Assembly (NCBI GenBank): GCA_037349105.1
Contig: JAYJMM010000020.1
Coordinates: 614,001-678,000 of the forward strand
Reading direction: 5' to 3'
Origin: Limnomonas spitsbergensis
Lineage: Eukaryota > Chlorophyta > Chlorophyceae > Chlamydomonadales
Length of the DNA: 64,000 nt
Shown: piece after piece, positions 23,101 to 31,041 of the stretch
Numbering within the stretch: position 1 is the first letter of the stretch
Layout of the letters: every line of letters begins with the position of its first letter
The notes under the pieces: generated by a model
What the model saw: only the letters and a program-made list of their open reading frames with translations
The model's database searches: none
What the model was told of the DNA's origin: nothing
Position numbers and translations under genes: made by a program

Positions 23101-26100
23101 CCCTATTGGGTAACTCTGCCTGGGAGAACTTATGCAGAAACTGCTTTGATGATTGGCCTTCCGGTCAAAGGACGGGCAAGGTTTGGTAACCATTACCAGC
23201 ATACCCATATGAGAAAACCGCCGTGAGGTAGCTGCTTCTTTCTTTTTGCCTCATGGTAAGGGCGCAGAGGTGACTGCAGCCCCAAGTGGGAATATAAATC
23301 CATTCAAAGTGAGCAGCGTGACTCAGACGGAGAACACGGTCGTCAAGCACGAACAAACGATAGAAAGGAAGACATCTGCCTCCCGCATGAGTGTGAGTGG
23401 TGTGCAAACAGTGTGACATAGTCTTAGGTCACGCCTGTTGTCACCATCATAGACCAAAAACGACCGCCATCAGAGGCAAGTAGCTACGCAGCTGGTTTCC
23501 TCTAAGCGTACATTCAAGGTGCAGGTGGCAGCTTGGTAGACAGGGCCACCTAGCAGGGTTGCCTGGAATGGAATACGGTACGGTCAAACGGTACGGTACG
23601 GATACGGATAACCCCGCTCCCAGGGTTACCCTGTACGGAAATACGGTGCGGTGACACCGTACGGTACGGATAAAACCACGTTACGGCCAAAATGGCCGGA
23701 CAGGTACAAAAAAGGCCGACACGTTGTTCTAACACGGTACGGTATTGTTAAACGGTGCGATACGATACGGTAAACGATATGGGATTTGGACTCAAACAGC
23801 CGTACTGGGTAACCCTGCCTGCTCCTGGCAGGCTTCATCACTGGCGCTGCGCGCTGACAAGCCCTGCTAGGAAAGTAGACAACCAGATGCCAATTAGTAC
23901 CGGAATAATTGAAGCTAGACAGCCGGGCTGTGCACCCTCTGCCCCAGCGTTGGTGTCCCCTTCACCTCTACACAGACGTCATCAATTCAAATGAATTGAC
24001 ATTCAGAGCAAATCCTTGAGCTATTTGACAAACCGTTCTGGAGAGCTATAACAAAGCGTTTACCATCCTCGAGGATCCTCGTTTGGGGGTGCAGGGCAAC
24101 AGTTGTTCGGTCGAGACAGACATACACGGTACCGGCGCGGATCTGGCTTCGGCCCAGGCTGCGCTGTTTCCTTAACTGTCACGCCCCAACAGGGTGTAGC
24201 TTTCTTTATTTCTGTTCGGTCGAGCGTTACGAGTTAAGATCCAATAACTCAGGCTTAAGCTTTAGGGTTAAGGGCTAAGGGCTGGGCGCTGAGGATTTAG
24301 GGTTTAGGGCTAAGGGCTGGGCGCTGGGGATGTAGCTCACCACGAAGTTGATGCCAACGTCTACGGCGTAGCTCAGCTGCTCATGGGCCTCCGCCTCCGT
24401 ATTCTGCTTGCCAAATGTCATGGTGCCCAGACATACCACTGCAATCAGGCAGGGGGGCAGGGTTTAAAATAAGGGATTAAGGATTAGGGTTTAGGGTTTA
24501 GGGTTTAGATCCACGAAATGAGCCTCTGCCTCTCTTGCTTGCCAAACATTTAAGTGCCCAGACAAAACACTACAGACAGGCAGGCAGGGTTTCAGGGCTT
24601 AGGACCACGAATTGAGCCTCCCCTTCCATGTCCTGCTTCCCAAATGTCAGAGTGCCCAGACACAACACTCCAGGTAGACAGGGTTTAGGTTGTAGGGATT
24701 ATTATGTAGGGTTTATGATGTAGGGTTTATGATATAGGGTTCAAGATGTAGGGTTTGTGATGTAGGGTTTATGATGTAGGGTAAAGGATATAGGATTTAT
24801 GATGTAGGGTTCATGATGTAGGGTTCATGATGTAGGGTTTATGATGTAGGGTGTATGATTTAGGGTTTATGTTAAAGGGTTTATGATGTAGGGTTTATAT
24901 CCACTAAATGAGCATGTGCCTACATGATCTGCTTGTCAAAAAGCATGGAGACCAGATATACCACATGTGATTAGGGTAGAGGATTAGGGTTCGAGGCTTA
25001 GAGTTTAGGGGTAGGGATCAGGGTTTATACCAAAAAGTGCTATCCGTCCCCACCACTGTGGTCTGCTCGCCAAATGCCACAATGCCCAAAAAGTCTCTAA
25101 ACTGCAACCAGGGGTTGGGGGGGGGGGGTGGGGGTACGGTTTAGATCCATGCAGTGCGCAACATGGATGTCAGACAGGGGTCAAGGATTCAAGGATGACC
25201 GGTAGAGGTGCGACGCACAAAGAATTAAATCGGGGTCCCAGGACGGTTGTGTGCGGAGCGCACGTACTGTCCTGGGACCCCGATTTAATTTGCGGTGTTA
25301 CAAAACTAGCACCCTCTCACCGAAACCCGCTACCCCCCACAGTGGGTAAGACTCAGGGTTGATATCAACAAGCTTCGTGGTTCCCAGACAGGCCAGTGCA
25401 GGCAGGTAGGGGTTGAGGGTTCATAAGTACGGGTTTTATCCACTCAGCCAGCATCATCGACCCTAGACAGGAGTTATAGGTTCACAATTTATGGTTTAGA
25501 TTAACAGATCCACTCAGTCAGCATCATCGATCCCAGACAGGGGGTGTGGACTTATGAGTTCACCATTTGTGGTTTAATTCCACTCAGTCAGCATCATCGA
25601 TCCCAGACAGGGGGTGTGGACTTATGGGTTCACCATTTATGGTTTAATTCCACTCAGTCAGCATCATTGATCCCAGACAGGGGGTGTGGACTTATGAGTT
25701 CACCATTTATGGTTTAATTCCACTCAGTCAGCATCATCGATCCCAGACAGGGGGTGTGGACTTATGAGTTCACCATTTATGGTTTAATTCCACTCAGTCA
25801 GCATCATCGATCCCAGACAGGGGGTGTGGACTTATGGGTTCACAATGTATGGTTTAATTCCACTCAGTCAGCATCATCGATCCCAGACAGGGGGTGTGGA
25901 CTTATGGGTTCACCATTTATGATTTAATTCCACTCAGTCAGCATCATCGATCCCAGACAGGGGGTGTGGACTTATGGGTTCACAATGTATGGTTTAATTC
26001 CACTCAGTCAGCATCATCGATCCCAGACAGGGGGTGTGGACTTATGGGTTCACCATTTATGGTTTAGATCCACTCAGTCAGCATCATCGATCCCAAACAG

Positions 26101-27969
26101 AGGGTGTGGACTTATAGGTTCACAATTTATGGTTTAGATCCACCCAGTCAGCGTCATTGAAATCTTGCGGGGATCTTCCGGGCACTTATCCAAGTGCGGG
26201 TACGATACATTTTGTTTAAAGCATTGTGTTTAAAAATATCCACCAAGCCATTGTTGGTTGGTTTCCATCTGAGTCGCGTCAGAGTCAAGGTCTGACCCAG
26301 TTCAGCATGCTTTTATACTTGCTGACACAGGCCAAGCCTGAACCCAGGCAGGACCTGGGAATAATCTCATCCAGAAAGCTATTTGTTTCCCGGAACGCCG
26401 GCCGTGCCCAGGCCAATGAACTTTGGGTCCCAATCGGCCCGGCGAGAAAATGCAAATTAAAGTGGCAGATTCAGGTGTTGAAAAGGGCAGATCCAGGTGC
26501 TGAAAGTGGTAAATTCAGATTTTGAAAGTTGCAGATTCAAGTGTTGAAAGTGGCAGATTCGAGTGTTTAAAGTGGCAGATTCAGGTGTTGAAAGTAGCAG
26601 GTTCAAGTGTTGACAGTGGCACATTCAGGTGTTGAAAGTGGCAGATTCAAGTGCTGAAAGTGACAGATTCAGGTGTTGAACATGGCAAATTCAGGTGTTC
26701 AAAGTGGCAGATTCAGGTGTTGAAAATGGCAGATTCAGGTGTTGAAAGTGGCAAATTCAGGTGTTGAAAGTGGTAAATTCAGGTGTTGAAAGTGGCAGAT
26801 TCAGGTGTTGAAAATGGCAGATTCAGGTGTTTAAAGTGGCAGATTCAGGTGTTAAAAGTGGCAGATTCGAGTATTGAAAGTGACAGATTCAGGTGTTGAA
26901 AATAGCAGATTCAGGTGTTGAAAATAGCAGATTCAGGTGTTTTGCCGCTTCTTGCGACCATGGTAGCACAACCCGTCTGGACCTTTACCGCTTCTTGCCA
27001 CCCATGGTAGCCAAATCCGGCTGATCGTTTGCCGCTTCTTGCCACCAATAGTAGCACAACCCAGCTAATCCTGTGCTATTATGTGCTACATAGTACCATA
27101 TCATGCTATATTGGTAGACAATCCGGCTATCCCTGCCTAATATGCCATGTCATGCCATATCGGGTCCCTTGGTAGGACAATCTGGCTAGCCCAGGCCTTG
27201 ATGTGCCATGTCTTGACTTATCGTACTGCCAACGCACATGCTAGTGTACCTTGGCAGTACCATATGGCTAGCCTGTGCCTTAACCCATGTTCGATACCAT
27301 GATGCAACCCAGGTATCGTGACAGTCGAACAGGCAAGGTTCCATGTGCCTGAGGATTCATGAACTTACGAGCCATGTGCCGATGCGGGGGATCATATGTG
27401 TTGTACAATTGATGCTCGGTGCCACATGCGATGTGCATTGGATGAGGTGAACCGCATGCATTATACATGTGATGCTAACCATGCGCGGATGGCATGGCTT
27501 CTAGGCTGCACCATGGTCCTGGTTGCATCAGATAGCAGCAGGATTTGAGCTTGCTCAACCCCGACCAGCCTCATGCGGCCGAGCATTAAGCAGCGGCACA
27601 GCGCCCTTCCGTGTGCGCCAACCTACACTAAACTATGTCTTGATTGGGCTTGGAAACTGAACATGAGATGTCTGGGCAGCATGCGCCCCATGCTAGCGTT
27701 GGGCAAGTCCCCCGACAAGTCGCTCAGGTCACAATTCACGGCCTATGCTTCAGGTTTACGATTCTATTAGATTGGTTTCAGCAATTGATTTCGATACCTG
27801 ACACATCCAAGTCGCTGTCTCCGAGGCGGATGCGGTCGGCCGCATGTGCCTGCTGTGTGGCTGACACAGGGGCGAGACGTACGGATGGCCGCTGGAGACC
27901 GCCAGGGCAGGGTCGCAACAGCTGGCGATGGGAATCGCGAAGCGTCGAAAACGAAACTTTGCTCTGCAT
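11161..27969 (-). CDS. Aldo-keto reductase, Tas/plastid type (12 exons)
   Basis: Exons in coding order: 27969-27798, 24438-24341, 22598-22593 (microexon), 19977-19867, 19160-19015, 17980-17932, 17407-17339, 16730-16614, 15935-15847, 14827-14737, 13987-13899, 11314-11161. All junctions are GT-AG and in phase; the product is 396 aa. It should be an NADPH-dependent oxidoreductase with a TIM-barrel fold. Family motifs: LGTMTFG, AEMYPVP, SLKRLQTD, LLQIHWPDRYVP, KVRHIGVSNETSYGV, IVSIQNSYS, GLLAYSPLAGGSLS, RFNLFPGYM, HGLTPTELAL, IIGATSLEQLKENI. The AKR tetrad is Asp91 (microexon), Tyr96, Lys129 and His177, with the usual 5-residue Asp-Tyr spacing. The first 45-50 residues are Ser/Arg-rich and almost acid-free, with VSA-TQ near residue 42, like a plastid transit peptide. 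The closest family known to me is plant plastid Tas-like reductases. The substrate is unknown. Confidence 0.88.
11365..11470 (-). repeat. Acceptor-side copy of the last reductase exon
   Basis: The stretch repeats the middle of the 11161-11314 exon (coding for IGATSLEQLKENIGAF-like residues, with changes) about 150 bp upstream in the gene's direction. It begins GCTCCAATGACGTGGCACCAAT on the plus strand and lacks a clean acceptor. Confidence 0.65.
11640..13898 (-). repeat. 73-bp minisatellite made from an exon end and its donor
   Basis: About 28 units of 73 bp fill the last reductase intron. On the minus strand each unit holds CTTTGTCTTGGTGCAAAAGCAG followed by GTGGGGGG. The true exon end at 13899 reads CTTTGTCATGGTGTAAAAGCAG followed by GTGGGACGG. 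The units closest to the exon (13740-13900) match it best, including ACACCATGACAAAG on the plus strand. Units show point changes and length changes in the C run. The long open frames across the array are a by-product of the repeat and are not genes. Confidence 0.9.
14085..14290 (-). repeat. Acceptor-side copies of the 13899-13987 exon
   Basis: Two decayed copies (about 14085-14140 and 14235-14285) repeat the intron end and exon start that encode the KSAIADYSA region. Both are diverged and keep only short homology. Confidence 0.7.
14360..14625 (-). repeat. Donor-side copies of the 14737-14827 exon
   Basis: Three copies (near 14365, 14480 and 14582) of the segment encoding RFNLFPGYMGRYSASL, with the following GTGAGCGG-like donor. 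The 14480 copy is nearly intact over this part. Confidence 0.8.
15083..15440. repeat. 25-bp minisatellite
   Basis: About 14 units of CTGCTCCCAACTGGGGGAGCCCTGG with small changes, inside the reductase intron 14828-15846. No coding meaning is seen. Confidence 0.9.
15480..16035 (-). repeat. Edge copies around the 15847-15935 exon
   Basis: Donor-side copies near 15490, 15585 and 15690 contain AGCCTACTCACCTCTGGCTGG-like sequence on the minus strand and a GTGAGAACAAACC-like continuation. One acceptor-side copy at about 15988-16030 repeats the exon start encoding VRMPYETD-like residues. Confidence 0.7.
16230..16990 (-). repeat. Edge copies around the 16614-16730 exon
   Basis: Donor-side copies near 16245-16300, 16345-16400 and 16480-16520 repeat the part encoding AQLANLPKIVSIQN in decayed form. 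Acceptor-side copies near 16790-16830 and 16915-16980 repeat the intron end and the start of the exon (GATG.G.CGCACCTGCAACCATCAGG on the plus strand). Confidence 0.75.
17060..17820 (-). repeat. Edge copies around the 17339-17407 exon, and a 20-bp repeat
   Basis: Donor-side copies near 17105-17145 and 17220-17275 repeat the VIKAGK-encoding end. An acceptor-side copy at 17545-17640 repeats the exon start and the AGCAAGTGTGAGAG intron sequence. From 17690 to 17820 there is a degenerate repeat of about 20 bp, GTTGATTTAAGTGTA. Confidence 0.65.
17831..17916 (+). mobile_element. CTTT-tailed short dispersed repeat (SINE/MITE-like)
   Basis: A member of a family present about 20 times in this window. 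Consensus parts in order: AACGGCGCGGATGTGGCTTCGGCC, GCTGCGCTGTTTCCTTAAC, a small inverted repeat ACGCC-CC.ACGG-GGCGTAG, and a CTTTCTTTCTTT tail. This copy lies just outside the 17932-17980 exon donor. Confidence 0.65.
18020..18335. repeat. C/T-rich low-complexity intron filling
   Basis: CTCCTCCACCCCC-type tracts broken by three copies of AGATGGTCAGGGTGGA-like sequence near 18140, 18200 and 18340. No gene is seen. Confidence 0.7.
18640..19450 (-). repeat. Edge copies around the 19015-19160 exon
   Basis: Three to four donor-side copies (18645-18700, 18790-18850, 18915-18965) repeat the end encoding RLQTDHIDLLQIHW. Acceptor-side copies near 19225-19300 and 19385-19455 repeat the start encoding GYSDRMGTWARNPP in decayed form. 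Confidence 0.8.
19490..20300 (-). repeat. Edge copies around the 19867-19977 exon
   Basis: Donor-side copies near 19530-19590, 19660-19700 and 19745-19820 repeat the region encoding SWLKGRKRDSVILASK. Acceptor-side copies near 20030-20100, 20140-20215 and 20265-20320 repeat AG, then GCAGAGATG and the part encoding PVPTEAATQGATDRYI. Several stay open for some distance but have lost one splice site. Confidence 0.8.
20220..20830. repeat. Telomere-like TTTAGGG-related tract
   Basis: Degenerate AGGGTTTAGGGCAAAGGG-type units. They resemble the plant/algal telomere unit TTTAGGG but are too irregular and too deep inside a gene intron to be a chromosome end. Confidence 0.75.
21165..21530. repeat. CCCCTA(A/G)-rich degenerate tandem tract
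   Basis: Units of CCCCTAACCCCTAGCCCCTGA type, 6-8 bp, on the strand opposite to the 20220-20830 tract. Lies in the same reductase intron. Confidence 0.75.
21587..21740. repeat. 25-bp tandem repeat
   Basis: Five to six units of TATTCTGTCAAGACTCACTCGCTTT, the last two shortened. Confidence 0.9.
21882..22113 (+). repeat. About 230-bp dispersed repeat, copy 1
   Basis: Highly similar to 23052-23283 in the same orientation. Shared landmarks are GCGGTAAACAGTACAGGCT, CTTATGCAGAAACTGC, CCGGTCAAAGGACGGG, GAGAAAACC.CCGTGAGG and GCAGAGGTGACTGCAGCCCC. A shorter relative lies at 56395-56470. It joins a CTTT-tailed element at its right end. Confidence 0.75.
22378..22539. mobile_element. hAT-like MITE with CAGGGTAACCC termini
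   Basis: Left end CAGGGTAACCCAGTACGG; right end CCGTACCGGGATACCCTG, a near-perfect inverted repeat. The inside is rich in CCGTACCGTA motifs and no ORF is present. No 8-bp target duplication is visible at this copy. It lies directly beside the proposed microexon. Confidence 0.65.
22593..22598 (-). CDS. Proposed 6-nt microexon encoding Asp-Thr
   Basis: The flanking exons end INFV (24341) and start AEMYPVP (19977), both in phase 0. The family has Asp-Thr between them, and that Asp is catalytic. In the 4.4-kb gap the minus strand reads CCTCTTGCCTTGCAG, then GATACG, then GTGCGGAGG. This is a pyrimidine-rich acceptor, exactly the two missing codons, and a GT donor. A decayed duplicate of the donor-side sequence lies near 22335-22365, as seen at many other exon edges in this window. 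Transcript evidence is needed. Confidence 0.7.
23052..23283 (+). repeat. About 230-bp dispersed repeat, copy 2
   Basis: Second copy of the element at 21882-22113, about 1.17 kb downstream, same orientation, with scattered substitutions. Confidence 0.75.
23621..23817. mobile_element. hAT-like MITE with near-perfect 8-bp target duplication
   Basis: Left end CAGGGTTACCCTGTACGG; right end CCGTACTGGGTAACCCTG. The flanking 8-mers are CCCGCTCC (left) and CCTGCTCC (right), 7 of 8 equal. CAGGG termini and 8-bp duplications are typical of hAT elements. There is no transposase ORF, so it would be non-autonomous. Confidence 0.7.
24130..24215 (+). mobile_element. CTTT-tailed short dispersed repeat
   Basis: Clean copy: GGTACCGGCGCGGATCTGGCTTCGGCCC, then GCTGCGCTGTTTCC, the ACGCC...GGTGTAG inverted repeat, and CTTTCTTTATTT. 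Confidence 0.7.
24240..25080 (-). repeat. Telomere-like units mixed with acceptor-side copies of the 24341-24438 exon
   Basis: Apart from the exon itself, copies of its start (encoding LGTMTFGKQN in decayed form) occur near 24520-24570, 24610-24670, 24900-24965 and 25040-25090. TTTAGGGTTTATGATGTAGGG-type units lie between them, mostly 24670-24900. Confidence 0.65.
25223..25290. repeat. Perfect 22-bp inverted repeat (hairpin)
   Basis: Arms 25223-25244 and 25269-25290 are exact reverse complements. The 24-bp centre contains a second small stem, GTGCG-GAG-CGCAC. It is in the reductase intron between exons 1 and 2. Confidence 0.85.
25435..26160. repeat. 70-bp minisatellite
   Basis: About ten units of 70 bp containing CACTCAGTCAGCATCATCGATCCCAGACAG. 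The GCATCATCGATCCCAGACAG part loosely resembles the start of the 24341-24438 exon on the plus strand, so it may be an amplified edge copy. Confidence 0.88.
26455..26945. repeat. 22-bp minisatellite
   Basis: About 22 units of GTGGCAGATTCAGGTGTTGAAA with scattered changes, in the first reductase intron. Confidence 0.9.
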
Positions 27970-29612
27970 TTTTGTGATGGGAAATCCGGTGGTCGGATGG
28001 TAATGATATCCGCTGAACCGAGTTTGATGCAGATGCTCGGTAGCCGAGAGTTGGATTTGCCTTGAGGCAAGAAGCGTTTAACGATGCGCAAGGCAGATTC
28101 TGGCCGATGCCTTTCTGACTTTGTAATGGAGAGAAAGATAACGCTGCAGCGTGTCTTCAGGATTTCTCAGTGCCGTACACCGAGAAAATATGTGCCATCA
28201 TGCATTTTCCGAACAATTTCACACTTGATTGTGACTTTGCCTCGAGCATGCTTGCCTTTGACAGCTGAAGAGCTGCTAACCGGAATGTTCGTTGTGCTAG
28301 CACAGCAGCTTTGTCAAGGATGGGATGCCAGCCTCGCACTTTACAATGCTGAAGCAAACGAAAACCAATAAGAGCAAGCAAGAGATAAATGTACATGGTC
28401 TAGATACATGCACTTGTTTGCCAATGACGTTACACATCTGGGCCCTGGTCAAATAAGGCTCAGCCGCGTGGGCGCCTAACTAAACAGTTGGGTGGAAAGA
28501 TGGAAAGAAACACAGAAGGGGGCAAGACAAACTAAAGGGGGGGGGGGAGTGGGGAATAAAGTGAAGGGGCAAAACAAAAGGCTGGAAAAAACAAAGGAAC
28601 TTCCAACCTCTGAAAATGTCTACGCCTCAACGACATCTACCACGCACTTGTTTGTTAATTTCTTAATTTTTACAGGGTACAAATGAAACACATTACCCTT
28701 AATTTAATGATGCAACAACTCCGTACATGCTCAAGAAACCCGGTTGCGTTGGCATTTGGAGCGAAAGGAAAAAAAGAAATGGAAAGGAAACGTAAGGGAA
28801 GGAATTTCGGCGAAATTAAAAATAACATATACATAATCAATTAATCATACAACGTAGCCCACAACAACATATACCACATCGTGTGCACAAGATAGGGAAT
28901 CCACCCACAGGTGAAAGCGCTCGGCAACTAGAGAGGAGGTGTAGAAGGGGTTTACCAGTAGGGGTCAATCCATATTGTAGGCACGAAGGCGAGAAACATC
29001 GCCCAACAATCTTTGGGATGGGTCCAAGGCTGACCGTGGAAATCAGGTTGCAACAGAAAAGTCAGCCCATCCGGCAATATAAAGGCTCAAGAGTCAAGGG
29101 GGAAGTCTGGGTTGTGACACTAGTACAAAACATGAACCCGGTGGCCTAAGAAAGACATGGGGGGAATTCCTAGTTAATGTTGGAAGTCCTGGCTGGGCCA
29201 GAATAAGTCAACGACTCAATGTGCCCTTCACCATGGGGGGGGGAGATTTGGGGGGGCACGCGTGCATGGTGGTAATTGAAACTGCACAAGGACAAGTCAA
29301 TGCGCTCATCAACATGGTAGACAGGGTTCTGGGTTAAGGACTTAAACACATGATGCACTAGAACAAGGCGATTCGCCTGGCACCCTTCGGTAAAAGGGGT
29401 CCCGCACCGCATAGTAAAATCCGGACCGCATAGGTAGGGACACAACGTCACGACACGGTATTCAATAACCTAGGGGAGGGGTTTAGGGTTTCATTGGTGG
29501 TGGTCCACTAGGTCCACGGCCTACGGCCCCAAGCTTCGTTGTTTCCTTAACCTCTACGCCCAAATAGGGCGTAGCATTATTCAGAATGGCTGGCCGTTGA
29601 CCGTCATCAGTG

Positions 29613-29780
29613 CTTGGCGCCCCCGCAGGGCCGCCAATCTGGATTCTTGGCTAGGCGGCCCCGCAGGGGTGCCAATCGGCATGTTATGTAATCGTGTTGG
29701 TGTATGTGTGTGGCTTGGCGCCCCCGCAGGGGCGCCAATGGGCTGGATTTTCTGGCTTGGCTCCTCCGCAGGGAAGAAGA
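29613..29780. repeat. Four tandem GC-rich palindromes
   Basis: Units of TTGGCGCCCCCGCAGGGGCGCC type near 29613, 29650, 29712 and 29757. The 29712 unit is almost a perfect palindrome; the others are degenerate. They are separated by 20-40 bp of different sequence. Confidence 0.75.
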
Positions 29781-30668
29781 AGCAGGGGAGGAGACGAAGA
29801 ATTGGAATACCCCAATAATTCGAGAGCTGACGACCGACGTGTGTAGGGCACCCCGTTACAATGACATCATCCGCCACCCAGCCACGGCCGACCAGACGCA
29901 CGACCAGCCCACCTGTCAGCCAGCCTAGTAACCTACCCAGAGTCTCTTAGTACGCCATACAGCTCGGTTTCCATAGGAAATAGTAAAGAAAACGCCGGAG
30001 TCCTGATGACCATTATACCGTACCGATGGACTCGTCACCTCTTTGCCTAAAACTGGAATCAAACGGGCCTGTCTGCATTGTATATTGGTACGGCACTAGC
30101 GGTCGTGCGCCAAGGTAGCAAGTGTTCTAAATAGAAAGATCCTTGGCACAGCTCCCAAAAAACATTTATTAAAACTGCGTTAGCTACCGTCAAACCATAT
30201 GTGGTTTCCTTCGCTCTGTCGTTTCCCCTGTAACGGGACGTCATCTCAGCAGGGTGGAAGCTTGACCTCGCTTCGTCCTCAGCGCTTGAATCGCCCTGGT
30301 CTCTCCTACCTGTCAGCAAAGTCTTCTTTCTCAGCCAGAGGACACCGGCTGACATCGACTGGCGCCTTCTTGGATCAACAACCCCTCATCGTGAGTTTGT
30401 TTTGAAGTTTAAAATGAGATGTTTGTGGCTAAATATGTTATGTTATTGATTGGTGCATCCTGTCTTGTCGGCCTTTGGCTCCCACGTGCCTCCCGAGACA
30501 GCAGGGTTGTCATGATGACCCGTAATAACTATGGATTTGGGATTTGGGGCTGTAAGGTGCAGTTCCCATCCAGCATGGAACTCAGCATGGAACTGTATGA
30601 TTGGATCAGGGCTATCAGGTACAGCTCACTACCAGCATGCAACTGCATGCATGGACAGGGGTCTAGGC

Positions 30669-30864
30669 GTCTAGCATACCGTAGTCACGGATGCATTTCG
30701 TTGTTTTGATCGTGTTCTGGGAGCAAAGAAATCAATTGTGAAAATTTCTTGACTGGAATTTTTCATGTGAAGGGGCAACAAAAAAAACCCGCCAAAACAG
30801 CGACTTTTTAAGCAACAGCGAACTTCGAAAACAACGAATCACGTCCGTGACTACGGTATAGAAG
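30669..30864. repeat. Foldback with imperfect inverted arms of about 32 bp
   Basis: ATACCGTAGTCACGGATGC...CGTTGTTTT (left arm, ending about 30706) is matched in reverse complement by AAAACAACGAATCACGTCCGTGACTACGGTAT (right arm, about 30829-30860). It lies about 180 bp before the HPR-like ORF and could be a small MITE. Confidence 0.65.
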
Positions 30865-31041
30865 CAACAACATACTGCCATGCAGCGGCTGTTCGACTAA
30901 CAGCTGCTGACTAGAAAATACGATTTCCCCCAGCAAAGAATGTGTTCCCCAGCCATGTTCCGATATCAGAAATAACCAACTCACTCTGGCCTGGCTCTTG
31001 CTGCTCTCGCCTCCAGGGAACAAGTTGTCTTTCAGTTTGCC

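Larger units (their letters stand above)
27970..31041. other. Divergent intergenic region between reductase and HPR-like gene
   Basis: The region should hold the promoters of both genes; no TATA box is convincing. It contains a dispersed repeat (28428-28720, starting GACGTTACACATCTGGGCCC), a CTTT-tailed copy (about 29510-29580), GC palindromes (29613-29780) and a foldback (30669-30864). Short open frames at 28084-28371 (+) and 28157-28396 (-) overlap each other, lack recognisable motifs and are not called. Confidence 0.5.

Noticed and set aside
28084..28396. Overlapping open frames on both strands
   Set aside because: Around 80-95 aa each, no motif, overlapping one another in the likely reductase promoter.
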